From Paenibacillaceae bacterium (lineage in GTDB: Bacteria; Bacillota; Bacilli; Paenibacillales; Paenibacillaceae): 64,000 bases of DNA. Shown in pieces: positions 1 through 8,205 of this stretch. The DNA lies in NCBI GenBank assembly GCA_900766135.1, contig CAAFUF010000043.1:151603-215602 (forward strand). The letters are read 5' to 3'. How positions within the stretch are numbered: position 1 is the first letter of the stretch; every line of letters starts with the position of its first letter. Under the pieces are notes generated by a model. The model ran no database searches. It worked only from the letters and a program-made list of their open reading frames with translations, and had not been told where the DNA came from. The position numbers and the translations under genes were made by a program.

Positions 1-269
1 TTCAGCTCGGATTCCTTGGCCGACCAGTCGATCGGCTGGAAGGTGGCCTCCATCCCCATTTTCTCCGCCGCTGCTTTGGCGTAATCAATGTCGAAACCTA
101 CAATTTCGTTGTTTTCGTCGCGGAAGCCCATCGGTGCGAACTTATCGTCGATCCCGATGACGAGCTTGTTGTCGTCTTTCCCGGAGCCCGAGCCCGAACA
201 GCCGGCCAGCATCGTCAGTACCAGAGCCATTACAAGGCCCATCATAACCATCTTTTTGTTTGTTTTCAT
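1..269 (-). CDS. Amino-acid ABC transporter substrate-binding lipoprotein (family 3), N-terminal part only
   Basis: The gene runs off the left edge, so only the first 89 codons are present. The ATG at 269 follows a good AAGGGGAGAG ribosome-binding site. The product begins with a basic stretch, a hydrophobic segment and a lipobox (LAGC, Cys about residue 24), then a Ser/Gly linker, so it should be a lipoprotein on the outer face of the membrane. The start of the mature part (LVIGIDDKFAPMGF, then VGFDIDYAKAAAEKMG) is the typical first strand and helix of periplasmic-binding family 3 proteins, which deliver polar amino acids to an ABC permease. The permease and ATPase would lie to the left, outside the window, so the ligand cannot be named. 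Confidence 0.88.
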   Translation of the reverse strand, partial: MKTNKKMVMMGLVMALVLTMLAGCSGSGSGKDDNKLVIGIDDKFAPMGFRDENNEIVGFDIDYAKAAAEKMGMEATFQPIDWSAKESEL

Positions 270-367
270 CTGTCTCTCTCCCCTTGAAGTTAGCCTCTAT
301 GTGTGCAAGCTTTTTTAGCGCGATTCACTTGCGGTGCTTTAGCTTGGGTAAGCTGCTTCTGCGTTTT

Positions 368-505
368 CTAGTGGCCTTCTTGTGAGTCTTCTTGTGAGTC
401 TTTGTGAGTCTTCTTGTGAGTCTTTGTGAGTCTTTGTGAGTCTTTGTGAGTCTTCTTGTGAGTCTTCTTGTGAGTCTACTCCTGCGTCTACTCGTGCGTC
501 TTCTT
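368..505. repeat. Short tandem repeat of GTGAGTCTT-type units
   Basis: About ten head-to-tail units alternate between a 12-bp form (GTGAGTCTTCTT) and a 10-bp form (GTGAGTCTTT), decaying at the right end into related TGCGTCTNCT units. It sits between the start of the leftward lipoprotein gene and the GH9 gene. The leftward frame through it would encode a low-complexity Asp/Ser/Gln/Glu peptide, which I regard as a by-product. The rest of 270-780 shows nothing else I can name. Confidence 0.75.
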
Positions 506-808
506 TTGCGTTGCTTTCTTCGCGCTGCTTCTTCTTGTGCTTGCTTTTACAAGTAAGGCTATTCACTTTAGTTCGCTAATACGTTATCAGACTATCATGA
601 TACCATACTACCAAAGAAGAGTCGATAGGATGCTTAACGTTTGTCAGAATCTCCCGGTTATTGTGACAGAACTTCGAACGATCCAACATCGTTAAAATTA
701 TGACGATCGATCCCTAAATTTCGAGTCTTGTTATTCGGGTCGGAACATGCAAGGATAAAAGAGGAGATAGAGGCAGCACGGATGTGCAGCCAAAGGATAT
801 GCCGTTTT

Positions 809-824
809 TTGTAACCGTTTACTT
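809..824 (+). promoter_or_regulatory. Possible CcpA (cre) site in the GH9 leader
   Basis: TTGTAACCGTTTACTT matches the cre consensus WTGNAARCGNWWWCAW at 14 of 16 positions and lies 26 bp before the chosen GH9 start. It could block transcription in the presence of a preferred sugar. Two mismatches, one of them in the core, keep this tentative. Confidence 0.3.
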
Positions 825-849
825 CACTGATCGAAAAGAGGGATATGTC

Positions 850-2502
850 ATGAATCAATCCAACACCCCTATATCGCCGCGCCGGAGCATCGCCGTTAAC
901 CAGCTCGGATATCCGGCCGAAGCCGCCAAATCCTTTGTTTATGCCGGACCGGGCGGTGAATATGAAATCGTCGATTCCGCCTCGGGGGATGTGGTCTATC
1001 GGGGGACGACCGGTTCTGCGCAGCGGGACGAAGCGTCGGGGACCATGGTCTGCCGTGGCGATTTCGGCGAACTGAGAACGCCGGGAACCTACCGGGTTTG
1101 CCTGAACGGCGAGAGCTCGGCGGCGTTTGCGGTCGGCGGCGATCCCTATGCCGATTTGCAGCAGGGCTTGCTGAAGGCATTTTACTATTTGCGCTGCGGC
1201 ATGGAGCTGGAGGAGTCTTTCGCCGGCCCGTGGAAGCATCACGCCTGCCACACTTCCGAAGGCATCGTGTACGATGATCCTTCCCTCCGTCTGGACAGCC
1301 GAGGCGGCTGGCACGACGCCGGCGATTACGGCAAATACACCGGCCCGGGGGCCAAAGCGGTTGCCGATTTGCTATTGGCTTACGAAGGGAATCCACAGGC
1401 GTTCGAACGGCCGATTCCGCTGCCGGAAAGCGACGGCCGGATGCCGGATGTGCTGCACGAATGCCGTTATGAGCTGGATTGGCTGTTTAAAATGCAGGAT
1501 CCCCGGTCCGGCGGCGCCTTCCACAAACTGACGACCAAGCAATTCCCGGCGTTGGACATCATGCCGGAAGACGACCGGTCGGACCTGTATTTCCTGCCGG
1601 TCTCGGCCACCGCCACTGCCTGTCTGGCCGGCGTGATGGCACTGGCGGCGCGGGTCTACCGTCCGTTCGACGACGTCTTCGCAACCCGCTGCATGCAAGC
1701 GGCCGAACGCGCCTGGGCCTGGCTGGAGCGCACGCCGCCTCACCCGGACGGGCCCGGCTTCAAAAATCCGGCCGATGTCGGCACGGGCGAATACGGCGAT
1801 GCGAGCGACCTGGACGAGCGATACTGGGCGGCGGCCGAGCTATTCCGCACGACCGGTGCAGCGAAATACCACGAAGCGTTCCGCGGATTGGCAGCCCACC
1901 CCTTTGCCAAATACGAGCTGGGCTGGACCAATATGAGCGGCTACGGGACGATCGCTTACCTGCTCGGTGCCGAGGCGGGCGCGGATGTGGATGGCGCTCT
2001 GCTTACCGCGCTGCGGCAGGGGCTGCTCGAAGAAGCCGGGCGGTTGGCCCGTCGCTGTACGGAAGACGGCTATCTGACCTCCTTGCGCCCGGAGGATTAC
2101 ATTTGGGGCAGCAACATGGTGCTCATGAATAACGCGATGCTCCTCTTAATCGCCGGCCGGCTTGGCGGCGAGGAACGTTACCGGGAACTGGCGCTGGAGC
2201 ATATCCATTATCTTCTGGGCCGCAACGTGCTGGATATCAGCTACGTGTCCGGCTTTGGCGACCGTCCGGTCAATCGTCTGCACCACCGTCCGTCCGTAGC
2301 GGACGGGGTCGAGGCAGCCGTTCCCGGCCTGGTGTCCGGGGGCCCGAACCGCAATCTCAACGATGACTATATGATGGAGCATCTGCAAGGCCAGCCGCCG
2401 GCGCAGTGCTTCATCGACCATGAATTAAGCTACGCTGGCAACGAGGTGACGATCTATTGGAACTCGCCGGCCGTGTTCGCCGTATCGCAATTTGTGAAGT
2501 AA
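850..2502 (+). CDS. Glycoside hydrolase family 9 enzyme, probably cytoplasmic
   Basis: The 550-residue product has the two-part plan of GH9 enzymes with an N-terminal immunoglobulin-like (CelD_N) domain (about residues 10-95) followed by the (alpha/alpha)6 barrel. HDAGDYGKY holds the catalytic-base aspartates (about Asp156 and Asp159), and NEVTIYWNSP near the C-terminus holds the general-acid Glu532. GH9 enzymes are inverting beta-glucanases or beta-glucosaminidases. There is no signal peptide, so this one probably cuts imported oligosaccharides. I chose the ATG at 850 because AAGAGGG lies 7 bp before it; an in-frame GTG at 784 lacks comparable support. A terminator follows at 2514. The neighbouring esterase and xylosidase suggest a hemicellulose or glucan substrate, but the exact substrate is inference. 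Confidence 0.9.
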   Translation: MNQSNTPISPRRSIAVNQLGYPAEAAKSFVYAGPGGEYEIVDSASGDVVYRGTTGSAQRDEASGTMVCRGDFGELRTPGTYRVCLNGESSAAFAVGGDPYADLQQGLLKAFYYLRCGMELEESFAGPWKHHACHTSEGIVYDDPSLRLDSRGGWHDAGDYGKYTGPGAKAVADLLLAYEGNPQAFERPIPLPESDGRMPDVLHECRYELDWLFKMQDPRSGGAFHKLTTKQFPALDIMPEDDRSDLYFLPVSATATACLAGVMALAARVYRPFDDVFATRCMQAAERAWAWLERTPPHPDGPGFKNPADVGTGEYGDASDLDERYWAAAELFRTTGAAKYHEAFRGLAAHPFAKYELGWTNMSGYGTIAYLLGAEAGADVDGALLTALRQGLLEEAGRLARRCTEDGYLTSLRPEDYIWGSNMVLMNNAMLLLIAGRLGGEERYRELALEHIHYLLGRNVLDISYVSGFGDRPVNRLHHRPSVADGVEAAVPGLVSGGPNRNLNDDYMMEHLQGQPPAQCFIDHELSYAGNEVTIYWNSPAVFAVSQFVK

Positions 2503-2513
2503 CCTTTCGCATC

Positions 2514-2556
2514 AAAGGACGCCGCAGGGCTTATGCCTGCGTGCGTCCTTTGTTTG
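2514..2556 (+). terminator. Rho-independent terminator after the GH9 gene
   Basis: AAAGGACGC and CGCAGG pair with CCTGCG and GCGTCCTTT around a short loop, followed by TGTTTG. It starts 11 bp after the GH9 stop codon. Confidence 0.85.
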
Positions 2557-2641
2557 TCTGGCTCGGTTAGTTGTCTGCCGTGTCCTCGCAGGCGTTCTAC
2601 ATGGCTCCGCATTCGCGGCGGTCCTCGACACCATGGGATAG

Positions 2642-3139
2642 GTATGAAATTTCAGTCTTAATCGGCTGTTTTTCGCCGAAACGAGGAATTGTATATGAAA
2701 TTTCATACAAATGAGCACGAGCGTTGCATTACGGCTTCCATGATACCCGTGAAGTCCCGAAGCTTCCCAACGATTTGGAGGAATTGATGCAAAAGTGCAG
2801 GTTTTTTTTCGAAATCGGCCAAACTATCGTAAATACCTGCAAAAGCGCAGTTTTTAACGTAAAAATCGCAATTATTCTCAATTTAGTCCGAAATTCCTGC
2901 ACTTTTGCATCTCTTTAGCCAGAATCTTAAAAAATAGCAGAAGTTCCTGCACTTTTGCAGTTTTTCGTGTTGGTTAGCCACGGACGGCTTCAAGCTTCTT
3001 GATCATTGGATCTATCTTTATGCAACGCTAGTGCGAAATGGGTCTATGATGACGCCAAACGCCGAGGATATGTATGAAATTTCGAGCATAATCGTCTGTT
3101 TGACGCTCAAACGTAGTAGATATAGGCGAAATTTCATAC
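2642..3139. repeat. Intergenic array of two short palindrome families
   Basis: The gap between two convergent genes holds two related units bounded by GTATGAAATTTC and GAAATTTCATAC (about 2642-2708 and 3072-3139). The GAAATTTC cores are 51 bp apart in the first unit and 52 bp in the second. Between them lie four copies of a second palindrome, CTGCANTTTTGCAG and its complement, with TGCA cores at 2788, 2838, 2898 and 2948; the first two read one way and the last two the other. The interiors of the two outer units are also alike (TAATCG, CTGTTT, AAACG). No convincing gene lies here. Confidence 0.7.
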
Positions 3140-3183
3140 ACCCCGAGCAAGAAAGCCCTCCCTCTCCTAGCGCCCATCACGTG

Positions 3184-3214
3184 AAAAAACCGTCCGATTC
3201 ACATCGGACGGTTT
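3184..3214 (-). terminator. Rho-independent terminator of the AraC-esterase operon
   Basis: Reading leftward, AAACCGTCCGA pairs with TCGGACGGTTT around a 6-base loop and runs into TTTTTT. It begins about 14 bp after the esterase stop codon. Confidence 0.9.
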
Positions 3215-3227
3215 ACGGTTGCTACTG

Positions 3228-4919
3228 TTAGCAGTTCGTGGCCGCTGCAAGGACAAACTGCACGATCGGTGCGACGTCGGGCAAACTGTGGGGATGATGG
3301 CCCCCACCCGGCTTGAGGATCGTCGTCACCGTACCGCCATAGGCTTGGTAGGCGCGCTCCAGCACCGCGCCGTTCTCGCCGAACGGCACGTCGAGGTCGG
3401 CGTCGCCGGAGACGAGCAGCACCGGCACGCCGGAACGGGCCGGTGCGGCCAGCCCCGCCAGCAGGCGCTCCGTCTCCTCGCCGGCAAGGCGAAGGGCGTC
3501 CGCCGGAGAAGACGCGGCTGGGGCGATGCCGTACGCCGCCAGACAGTCGCGCCATTCCTCCGGCGCGCCCCGACCCGCACCCTGGCCCCCCGGCCAGCTG
3601 CGGATGTCCACCACCGGCGCGTCGAGGTACAACGCCGCGACGCGATCCGGGTACAGCGCGGCGTAACGCAGCGCGTACAGGCCGCCCCGGCTGAAGCCGA
3701 ACAGCACCGGCTTCGGGGCGAGCGCATATTTCGCGGTCAACTCGGCGCGAAATTCCTCCATCTGCCCGGCGGCGAACGGGCAGCCGTAAAGATGGCTCAG
3801 TCGGCAGTAGGCCACATGCCAGCCTTGCTCAAGCAGGGCCAGGTCGGCGTCCGCGAACGCGCCGAAGAACTCGCTCCGCCACACCCACGGCCGGCCGGGC
3901 GCGGCTACCCGCGGAGCGACCACCACGCATTCGCGGCCGCCGAAGTAAAAGTCGGTGCGCGTGAATCCTTCCCATTCGCGCACCTCCTTGCTCTCCGCAC
4001 CGCCTTCCGCCGCGGCGGCGCGCCCGATCGCCGGCAGCAGCGCCGCGGCTTGCTGCAGCGCTTCCGCCAGCGGCGGCGTCTCCATCTTGTTCGGGTTCGT
4101 ATGCCCGACATGCTCCCGCCACGCCGCGTTCAGGATCGCCCGGCGCGTGCCGACGAGCCGGATGAACTCGCTATTCCCGCCGTCCGCCCAGGACGGCATC
4201 CGCTCCAGCTCCAGATGGAAAACGCGGCTCAGGATCGTCCGTGCGATCACCCAATGCCCGTCTTCGTTCGGATGGATGCCGTCACCGTAACGGTAACCGG
4301 GATCCGCTTCCCGCCGGGCGCGAATCAATTCGCCAAGCGGCCCGCGGAGATCCACCACCGTCAGCCCTTCCGCCTCTCCGTACTCGCGCACCCAAGCCGC
4401 ATAACGATCCAGGACAGAATGATAATCGACATAAGGCCGCTCGAATGAATAGTCATCCATCCCGTCCGGCAGCGCCTCCCCGCCGATCGAGCCGACGTCG
4501 AACGGCGGCGGCGTCATCAGGATGACGCGCGCTCCGGTGCCGCGCACCCGCTCCACGGCCCGGCGTACCCCCTCGCGGTAAGCTTCGAAACGCTGCTCGC
4601 CAAGCGGATGGTAAATGCCGTCGTTCATCCCGTAGCAAATAAACGCCCAATCCGGCCGCGTTTCCTCTAAAGCGCGGTCCAGTCGTTCGTGCACGCAGGG
4701 ACGGGGAAACGGATGATCCGATTCGCTGGTTCCCGCCGCGGTTTCGCTGCTAACCCCCAAATTGATCCACTCCAGCCGGCGTTCCGGCATATGCTTCAGG
4801 AAGAATGCCTCCAAATTCCGGATATACGTCCCATTCTCCGTGATGCTGTCACCAAAAAAAACGATTCGCTTGCGGAGCGGCAATGCCAATAAGTCAGCGC
4901 TTTCAATATCGATGGTCAA
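3228..4919 (-). CDS. Two-domain esterase: SGNH/GDSL hydrolase fused to an alpha/beta hydrolase
   Basis: The 563-residue protein joins two unrelated hydrolase folds. Residues about 15-235 form an SGNH domain, with FFGDS (Ser25), GMND (Asn99) and DGIHPN (Asp214, His216). Residues about 320-563 form an alpha/beta hydrolase with nucleophile elbow GFSRGG (Ser410), a VSGDADLDVP acid loop and GGGHHPHS carrying the histidine. Both triads look complete. There is no signal peptide. I chose the TTG at 4919 because AAAGGAG lies 8 bp before it; the TTG three codons earlier touches the ribosome-binding site. It starts 25 bp after the AraC gene in one operon, opposite the GH52 xylosidase, so deacetylation of imported xylo- or other hemicellulose oligosaccharides is a reasonable but unproved role. 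Confidence 0.85.
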   Translation of the reverse strand: MTIDIESADLLALPLRKRIVFFGDSITENGTYIRNLEAFFLKHMPERRLEWINLGVSSETAAGTSESDHPFPRPCVHERLDRALEETRPDWAFICYGMNDGIYHPLGEQRFEAYREGVRRAVERVRGTGARVILMTPPPFDVGSIGGEALPDGMDDYSFERPYVDYHSVLDRYAAWVREYGEAEGLTVVDLRGPLGELIRARREADPGYRYGDGIHPNEDGHWVIARTILSRVFHLELERMPSWADGGNSEFIRLVGTRRAILNAAWREHVGHTNPNKMETPPLAEALQQAAALLPAIGRAAAAEGGAESKEVREWEGFTRTDFYFGGRECVVVAPRVAAPGRPWVWRSEFFGAFADADLALLEQGWHVAYCRLSHLYGCPFAAGQMEEFRAELTAKYALAPKPVLFGFSRGGLYALRYAALYPDRVAALYLDAPVVDIRSWPGGQGAGRGAPEEWRDCLAAYGIAPAASSPADALRLAGEETERLLAGLAAPARSGVPVLLVSGDADLDVPFGENGAVLERAYQAYGGTVTTILKPGGGHHPHSLPDVAPIVQFVLAAATNC

Positions 4920-4944
4920 AGCGGCCAACTCCTTTCCTTCAAAG

Positions 4945-5868
4945 TTAAATGTGAAACCGGCTGCGGAACTTGCCGGGCGATTCGCCGGTCCAGCGTTTGA
5001 ACTGCCGGCTGAAATGGGCGATATCCTTGTAGCCCAACCGCAACGAGACGGCTTCCACCGACAGATCCGGCTCCATCAGCAGCAGCTTGGCCTTCTTCAG
5101 CTTCAACGCCGATAAATATTGGCGCGGCGACATTCCGTAGACGCTGCGGAAGATCCGGTTGCAGGAGGACGCGCTGTACCCCAGCCCGGCGGTGACCGCC
5201 GCGACGGTTTCGCGCGACCGATCCTCGTCGGCACCGCCGGAAACGTCGCCGCCGCCCTCCTCGCCCCCGCCTGCTGCCGCGCTCCAGGCCTCCTCGACGC
5301 TGCGCTCCAGTCCGGCGGCGATCTCCGCCGCGATGCGGTTCATCCGGCTGCCGGGAGCGCCGGCCTCCCGTTCCGCCAGCCCTTCACTCAGGCCGGCGAA
5401 CAGCTCGAACACCGCGGACAACGCCCGCATCTTGTCCGCCAGCTTCGCGCCCGCCCCTTGCGAGGTCAGCGCGATCAGCTTGTCCAGGCTTGGCCGGATG
5501 ACCGCGGCCAGCGGGCCGTCCGCGTCGTGCAGAAGTCCCTCGCCGCGGCACAGCAACTCGCGAAGCACGGGCTCGTCGACGTTAAAATGCAGGCAATAAT
5601 ACGTCATCGGCTCCGTCCCGAGCGCCCGGCTTTCGTGCACATCCTCGGGGCGCAACAGCAGGAAATCGCCGGGCTTCTGCATATATCGCTTGCCGCCCAC
5701 GATCATCTCCTGGCTGCCCGCCAGCAGCAGGTTCACCTCGAACAGCGGGTGGCTGTGGCGCGGGTACGACCACTTGCTCGTCACCGTCCGCAAATGCGCG
5801 GCAAAGAGTTTAAACGTCGAATCCATATCCGGCAGCATATATTCGGCCACCTGATGCTCTCTAGCCAC
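4945..5868 (-). CDS. AraC-family transcriptional regulator with N-terminal cupin sensor
   Basis: The 307-residue product has an N-terminal cupin-like sugar-sensing domain (about residues 10-120; RHSHPLFEVN, PGDFLLLRPEDVHES) and a C-terminal double helix-turn-helix (about 205-305; VAAVTAGLGYSASSCNRIF and AVSLRLGYKDIAHFSRQFKRWTG). Such proteins activate nearby catabolic genes when a sugar binds. The GTG at 5868 is preceded by GGAGGGAAGAGG; longer in-frame extensions lack a site. It is transcribed away from the GH52 xylosidase across a short divergent region and precedes the esterase by 25 bp, so it is the likely local regulator of both. A low-complexity Gly/Glu linker (GGGEEGGGDVSGGADEDRS) precedes the DNA-binding part. 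Confidence 0.88.
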   Translation of the reverse strand: MAREHQVAEYMLPDMDSTFKLFAAHLRTVTSKWSYPRHSHPLFEVNLLLAGSQEMIVGGKRYMQKPGDFLLLRPEDVHESRALGTEPMTYYCLHFNVDEPVLRELLCRGEGLLHDADGPLAAVIRPSLDKLIALTSQGAGAKLADKMRALSAVFELFAGLSEGLAEREAGAPGSRMNRIAAEIAAGLERSVEEAWSAAAGGGEEGGGDVSGGADEDRSRETVAAVTAGLGYSASSCNRIFRSVYGMSPRQYLSALKLKKAKLLLMEPDLSVEAVSLRLGYKDIAHFSRQFKRWTGESPGKFRSRFHI

Positions 5869-5969
5869 CCTCTTCCCTCCGTTTCCTCTTTTGGGCCCCG
5901 CCGCCGCCTTTGAACGTTTTGGATAAATCGATTGGCGGTTTGGATATGGGCGTTCCCCCAAAGCCTTGT

Positions 5970-5975
5970 TATAAT
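5970..5975 (+). promoter_or_regulatory. Probable -10 box of the xylosidase promoter
   Basis: A perfect TATAAT lies 43 bp before the GH52 start. No recognisable -35 hexamer is present at 16-18 bp, which is typical of an activator-dependent promoter and fits the divergent AraC gene. Confidence 0.5.
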
Positions 5976-6018
5976 CAAACTAGCACAACCGCAGCCAATT
6001 GAACAGGAGGTAATCAAC

Positions 6019-8154
6019 TTGGGTAAAAATATATTTTTTAACGCGCATCACTCTCCGATGGGAGCCTTCGCCAGCTTTACGTTGGGACATCCCGGCAAGA
6101 GCGGCGGATTCGACCTGGAGCTGGGCAGCCCGCCTAACCAGAACATCTATATCGGCCTGCAAGACGACGGACAAGAACGTTACCGGGCCCTGCCGTTTTA
6201 CGGCGAAGGCTTGGACGAGCGGGACCGTTATACGACCGAAGAGAGCGGGGACGGGGCCAGCGAGCAGCATTCCGTTCAGAAAAAAGAAAGCGGTCTCATC
6301 GTGCCGTTCAGCCGCAGCGAGATCGTGCGCCGGTTTGGCGCGGCGATCGACGAATGGCAAGCCGGCGATCTGACGTTCCGCCTGATCTCGCCGTTTGAAG
6401 GCGTGCCCGACCCGGAGACGGCTACGGAGGAGCAACTGCGTTTCGCGCTCATGCCGGCCGTGCTGGCGGAGATCACGGTGGATAACACCCGGGGGGCCTC
6501 GGCGCGCAAAGCCTTCTTCGGCTTGCAGAACGCCGACGCCTTCAGCGCGATCCGCCGCTTGGAGGACGTGACCGACGGCCGGATTTGCGGGATCGGCCAA
6601 GGCCGCCATACCGCGATCACAGCGAATGATCCGCGAATCACGAGCGCAGGCTTTTTCACGATGGAAGCGATTCTCAAGCCGAAGGTTCAAGAAAATCTCC
6701 GGTTTGGCCTCGGACCGGTAGGCGCGCTGCTGATGGATACCCCCGCCGGCGAAAAAGCCACCTACCGCTTTGCGCTCTGCTTCTATCGTGCGGGATACGT
6801 CACCACCGGGATGGACGCTTCCTACTATTACAACCGGTATTTCGCCAATATTGAGGATGTGGCCGCCTATGCGCTGGATCAGTTCGACCGCAAGCTGGAA
6901 GTTGCCCGTCAAGCCGATGCGCTCGTTAGCGACGCCAAGCTGAACGAGGATCAGAAGTTTATGCTCGCCCACGCCATCCGCAGCTATTACGGCTCCACCG
7001 AGCTGCTGGAGCATGAAGGCAAGCCGCTTTGGGTCGTAAACGAAGGCGAATATCGGATGATGAATACGTTCGATCTGACGGTCGACCAGCTGTTTTTTGA
7101 GCTGAAAATGAACCCATGGACGGTCAAAAACGAGCTGGACCTGTTCACCCGCCGCTACAGCTATCAAGATACGGTGCGGCTTCCCGGGGATACGGCCGAA
7201 TATCCTGGCGGCATCAGCTTCACGCACGACATGGGCGTGGCCAACACGTTCTCCCGTCCGGGGTATTCGTCCTACGAGCTGCACGCGATCGATGACTGCT
7301 TCTCCCACATGACGCACGAGCAGCTCGTCAACTGGGTGCTGAGCGCCGCCGTTTACGTCAATCAAACGACCGACCGCGATTGGCTGGACCGCAACCTGCC
7401 CATCCTCGAGCAATGTCTGGAGAGCATGGTGAACCGCGATCATCCGGACCCGGCCAAACGGACCGGCATCATGGGCCTCGACAGCTCCCGCACGATGGGC
7501 GGAGCGGAAATCACGACTTATGACAGCCTGGACGTTTCGCTGGGGCAAGCGCGCAACAACATTTATTTGGCAGGCAAGAGCTGGGCGGCCTACGTGGCGA
7601 TGGAGAAGCTACTGCGCGCAGGCGGCCGCGAGACGGCGGCTGAGCTGGCCGGGCGGCAAGCCGAGCTGTGCGCGGCAACGATTACCGCGCATTTGCTGCC
7701 AGACGGCTACATTCCGGCAGTCATTCAGGAGAACAACGACTCCAAGATTATCCCGGCGATCGAAGGGCTCGTCTTCCCGCTGTACACCGGCTGCGAAGAA
7801 GCGCTGGATCGGAACGGCCGGTTCGGCGAATATATCCGGGCGCTGTCGACGCACTTGAATACGGTGCTGCAACCGGGCGTCTGCTTGTTCGATGACGGCG
7901 GCTGGAAACTGTCCTCGACGAGCAACAACTCCTGGCTTAGCAAAATCTATCTCTGTCAATTCATCGCCCGCCGGATCCTCGGCCTCGCCTGGGACGAACA
8001 GGGACTAGCGGCCGATGGGGCGCATGCGGCCTGGCTGACCTCTGAGAAGAACGCCTACTGGAGTTGGAGCGACCAGATGATGGCCGGCGTTGTCTGCGGG
8101 AGCCGGTACTATCCGCGCGGCGTGACGGCGATTTTGTGGCTGGACGAGATTTAA
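6019..8154 (+). CDS. Beta-xylosidase, glycoside hydrolase family 52
   Basis: The 711-residue protein closely follows the GH52 pattern from its first residues (FFNAHHSPMGAFASFTLG, FPGKSGG-like HPGKSGGFDLELG) to the end (STSNNSWLSKIYLCQFIARRILG, YYPRGVTAILWL). GH52 enzymes are retaining beta-xylosidases that release xylose from xylo-oligosaccharides. The nucleophile Glu of WVVNEGEYRMMNTF is Glu342 and the acid/base Asp of TTYDSLDVS is Asp502, by alignment from memory with the Geobacillus enzyme (Glu335, Asp495). There is no signal peptide, so it is cytoplasmic. The TTG at 6019 is preceded by AGGAGG with 8 bp spacing; the upstream in-frame ATG at 5932 would add residues absent from the family. 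A strong terminator follows. The divergent AraC gene probably controls it. Confidence 0.96.
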   Translation: MGKNIFFNAHHSPMGAFASFTLGHPGKSGGFDLELGSPPNQNIYIGLQDDGQERYRALPFYGEGLDERDRYTTEESGDGASEQHSVQKKESGLIVPFSRSEIVRRFGAAIDEWQAGDLTFRLISPFEGVPDPETATEEQLRFALMPAVLAEITVDNTRGASARKAFFGLQNADAFSAIRRLEDVTDGRICGIGQGRHTAITANDPRITSAGFFTMEAILKPKVQENLRFGLGPVGALLMDTPAGEKATYRFALCFYRAGYVTTGMDASYYYNRYFANIEDVAAYALDQFDRKLEVARQADALVSDAKLNEDQKFMLAHAIRSYYGSTELLEHEGKPLWVVNEGEYRMMNTFDLTVDQLFFELKMNPWTVKNELDLFTRRYSYQDTVRLPGDTAEYPGGISFTHDMGVANTFSRPGYSSYELHAIDDCFSHMTHEQLVNWVLSAAVYVNQTTDRDWLDRNLPILEQCLESMVNRDHPDPAKRTGIMGLDSSRTMGGAEITTYDSLDVSLGQARNNIYLAGKSWAAYVAMEKLLRAGGRETAAELAGRQAELCAATITAHLLPDGYIPAVIQENNDSKIIPAIEGLVFPLYTGCEEALDRNGRFGEYIRALSTHLNTVLQPGVCLFDDGGWKLSSTSNNSWLSKIYLCQFIARRILGLAWDEQGLAADGAHAAWLTSEKNAYWSWSDQMMAGVVCGSRYYPRGVTAILWLDEI

Positions 8155-8168
8155 ACCGAATACCGCTG

Positions 8169-8201
8169 AAAAAGGCCGGACCCTTGGGGTCCGGCCTTTT
8201 T
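8169..8201. terminator. Bidirectional terminator between xylosidase and diguanylate cyclase
   Basis: AAAAAGGCCGGACC and GGTCCGGCCTTTTT form a perfect stem with T-runs on both sides, serving the convergent genes at 6019-8154 and 8206-9369. Confidence 0.92.
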
Positions 8202-8205
8202 GGCG

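Noticed and set aside
339..566. 75-codon minus-strand frame through the tandem repeat
   Set aside because: Low-complexity product created by the repeat; no ribosome-binding site.
782..814. Ten-codon leader peptide before the GH9 gene
   Set aside because: ATG-TGC...TAA follows a purine-rich stretch, but there is no hairpin or attenuation structure to support a leader role.
3219..4448. 409-codon frame opposite the esterase gene
   Set aside because: Antisense shadow; composition is Arg/Pro/His-rich, and the minus-strand gene carries complete catalytic motifs.
5980..7548. Long reading frame (522 codons) on the minus strand inside the xylosidase gene
   Set aside because: It is the antisense shadow of a GC-rich gene with clear family identity; its product is Arg/His/Val-rich with no recognisable domain.
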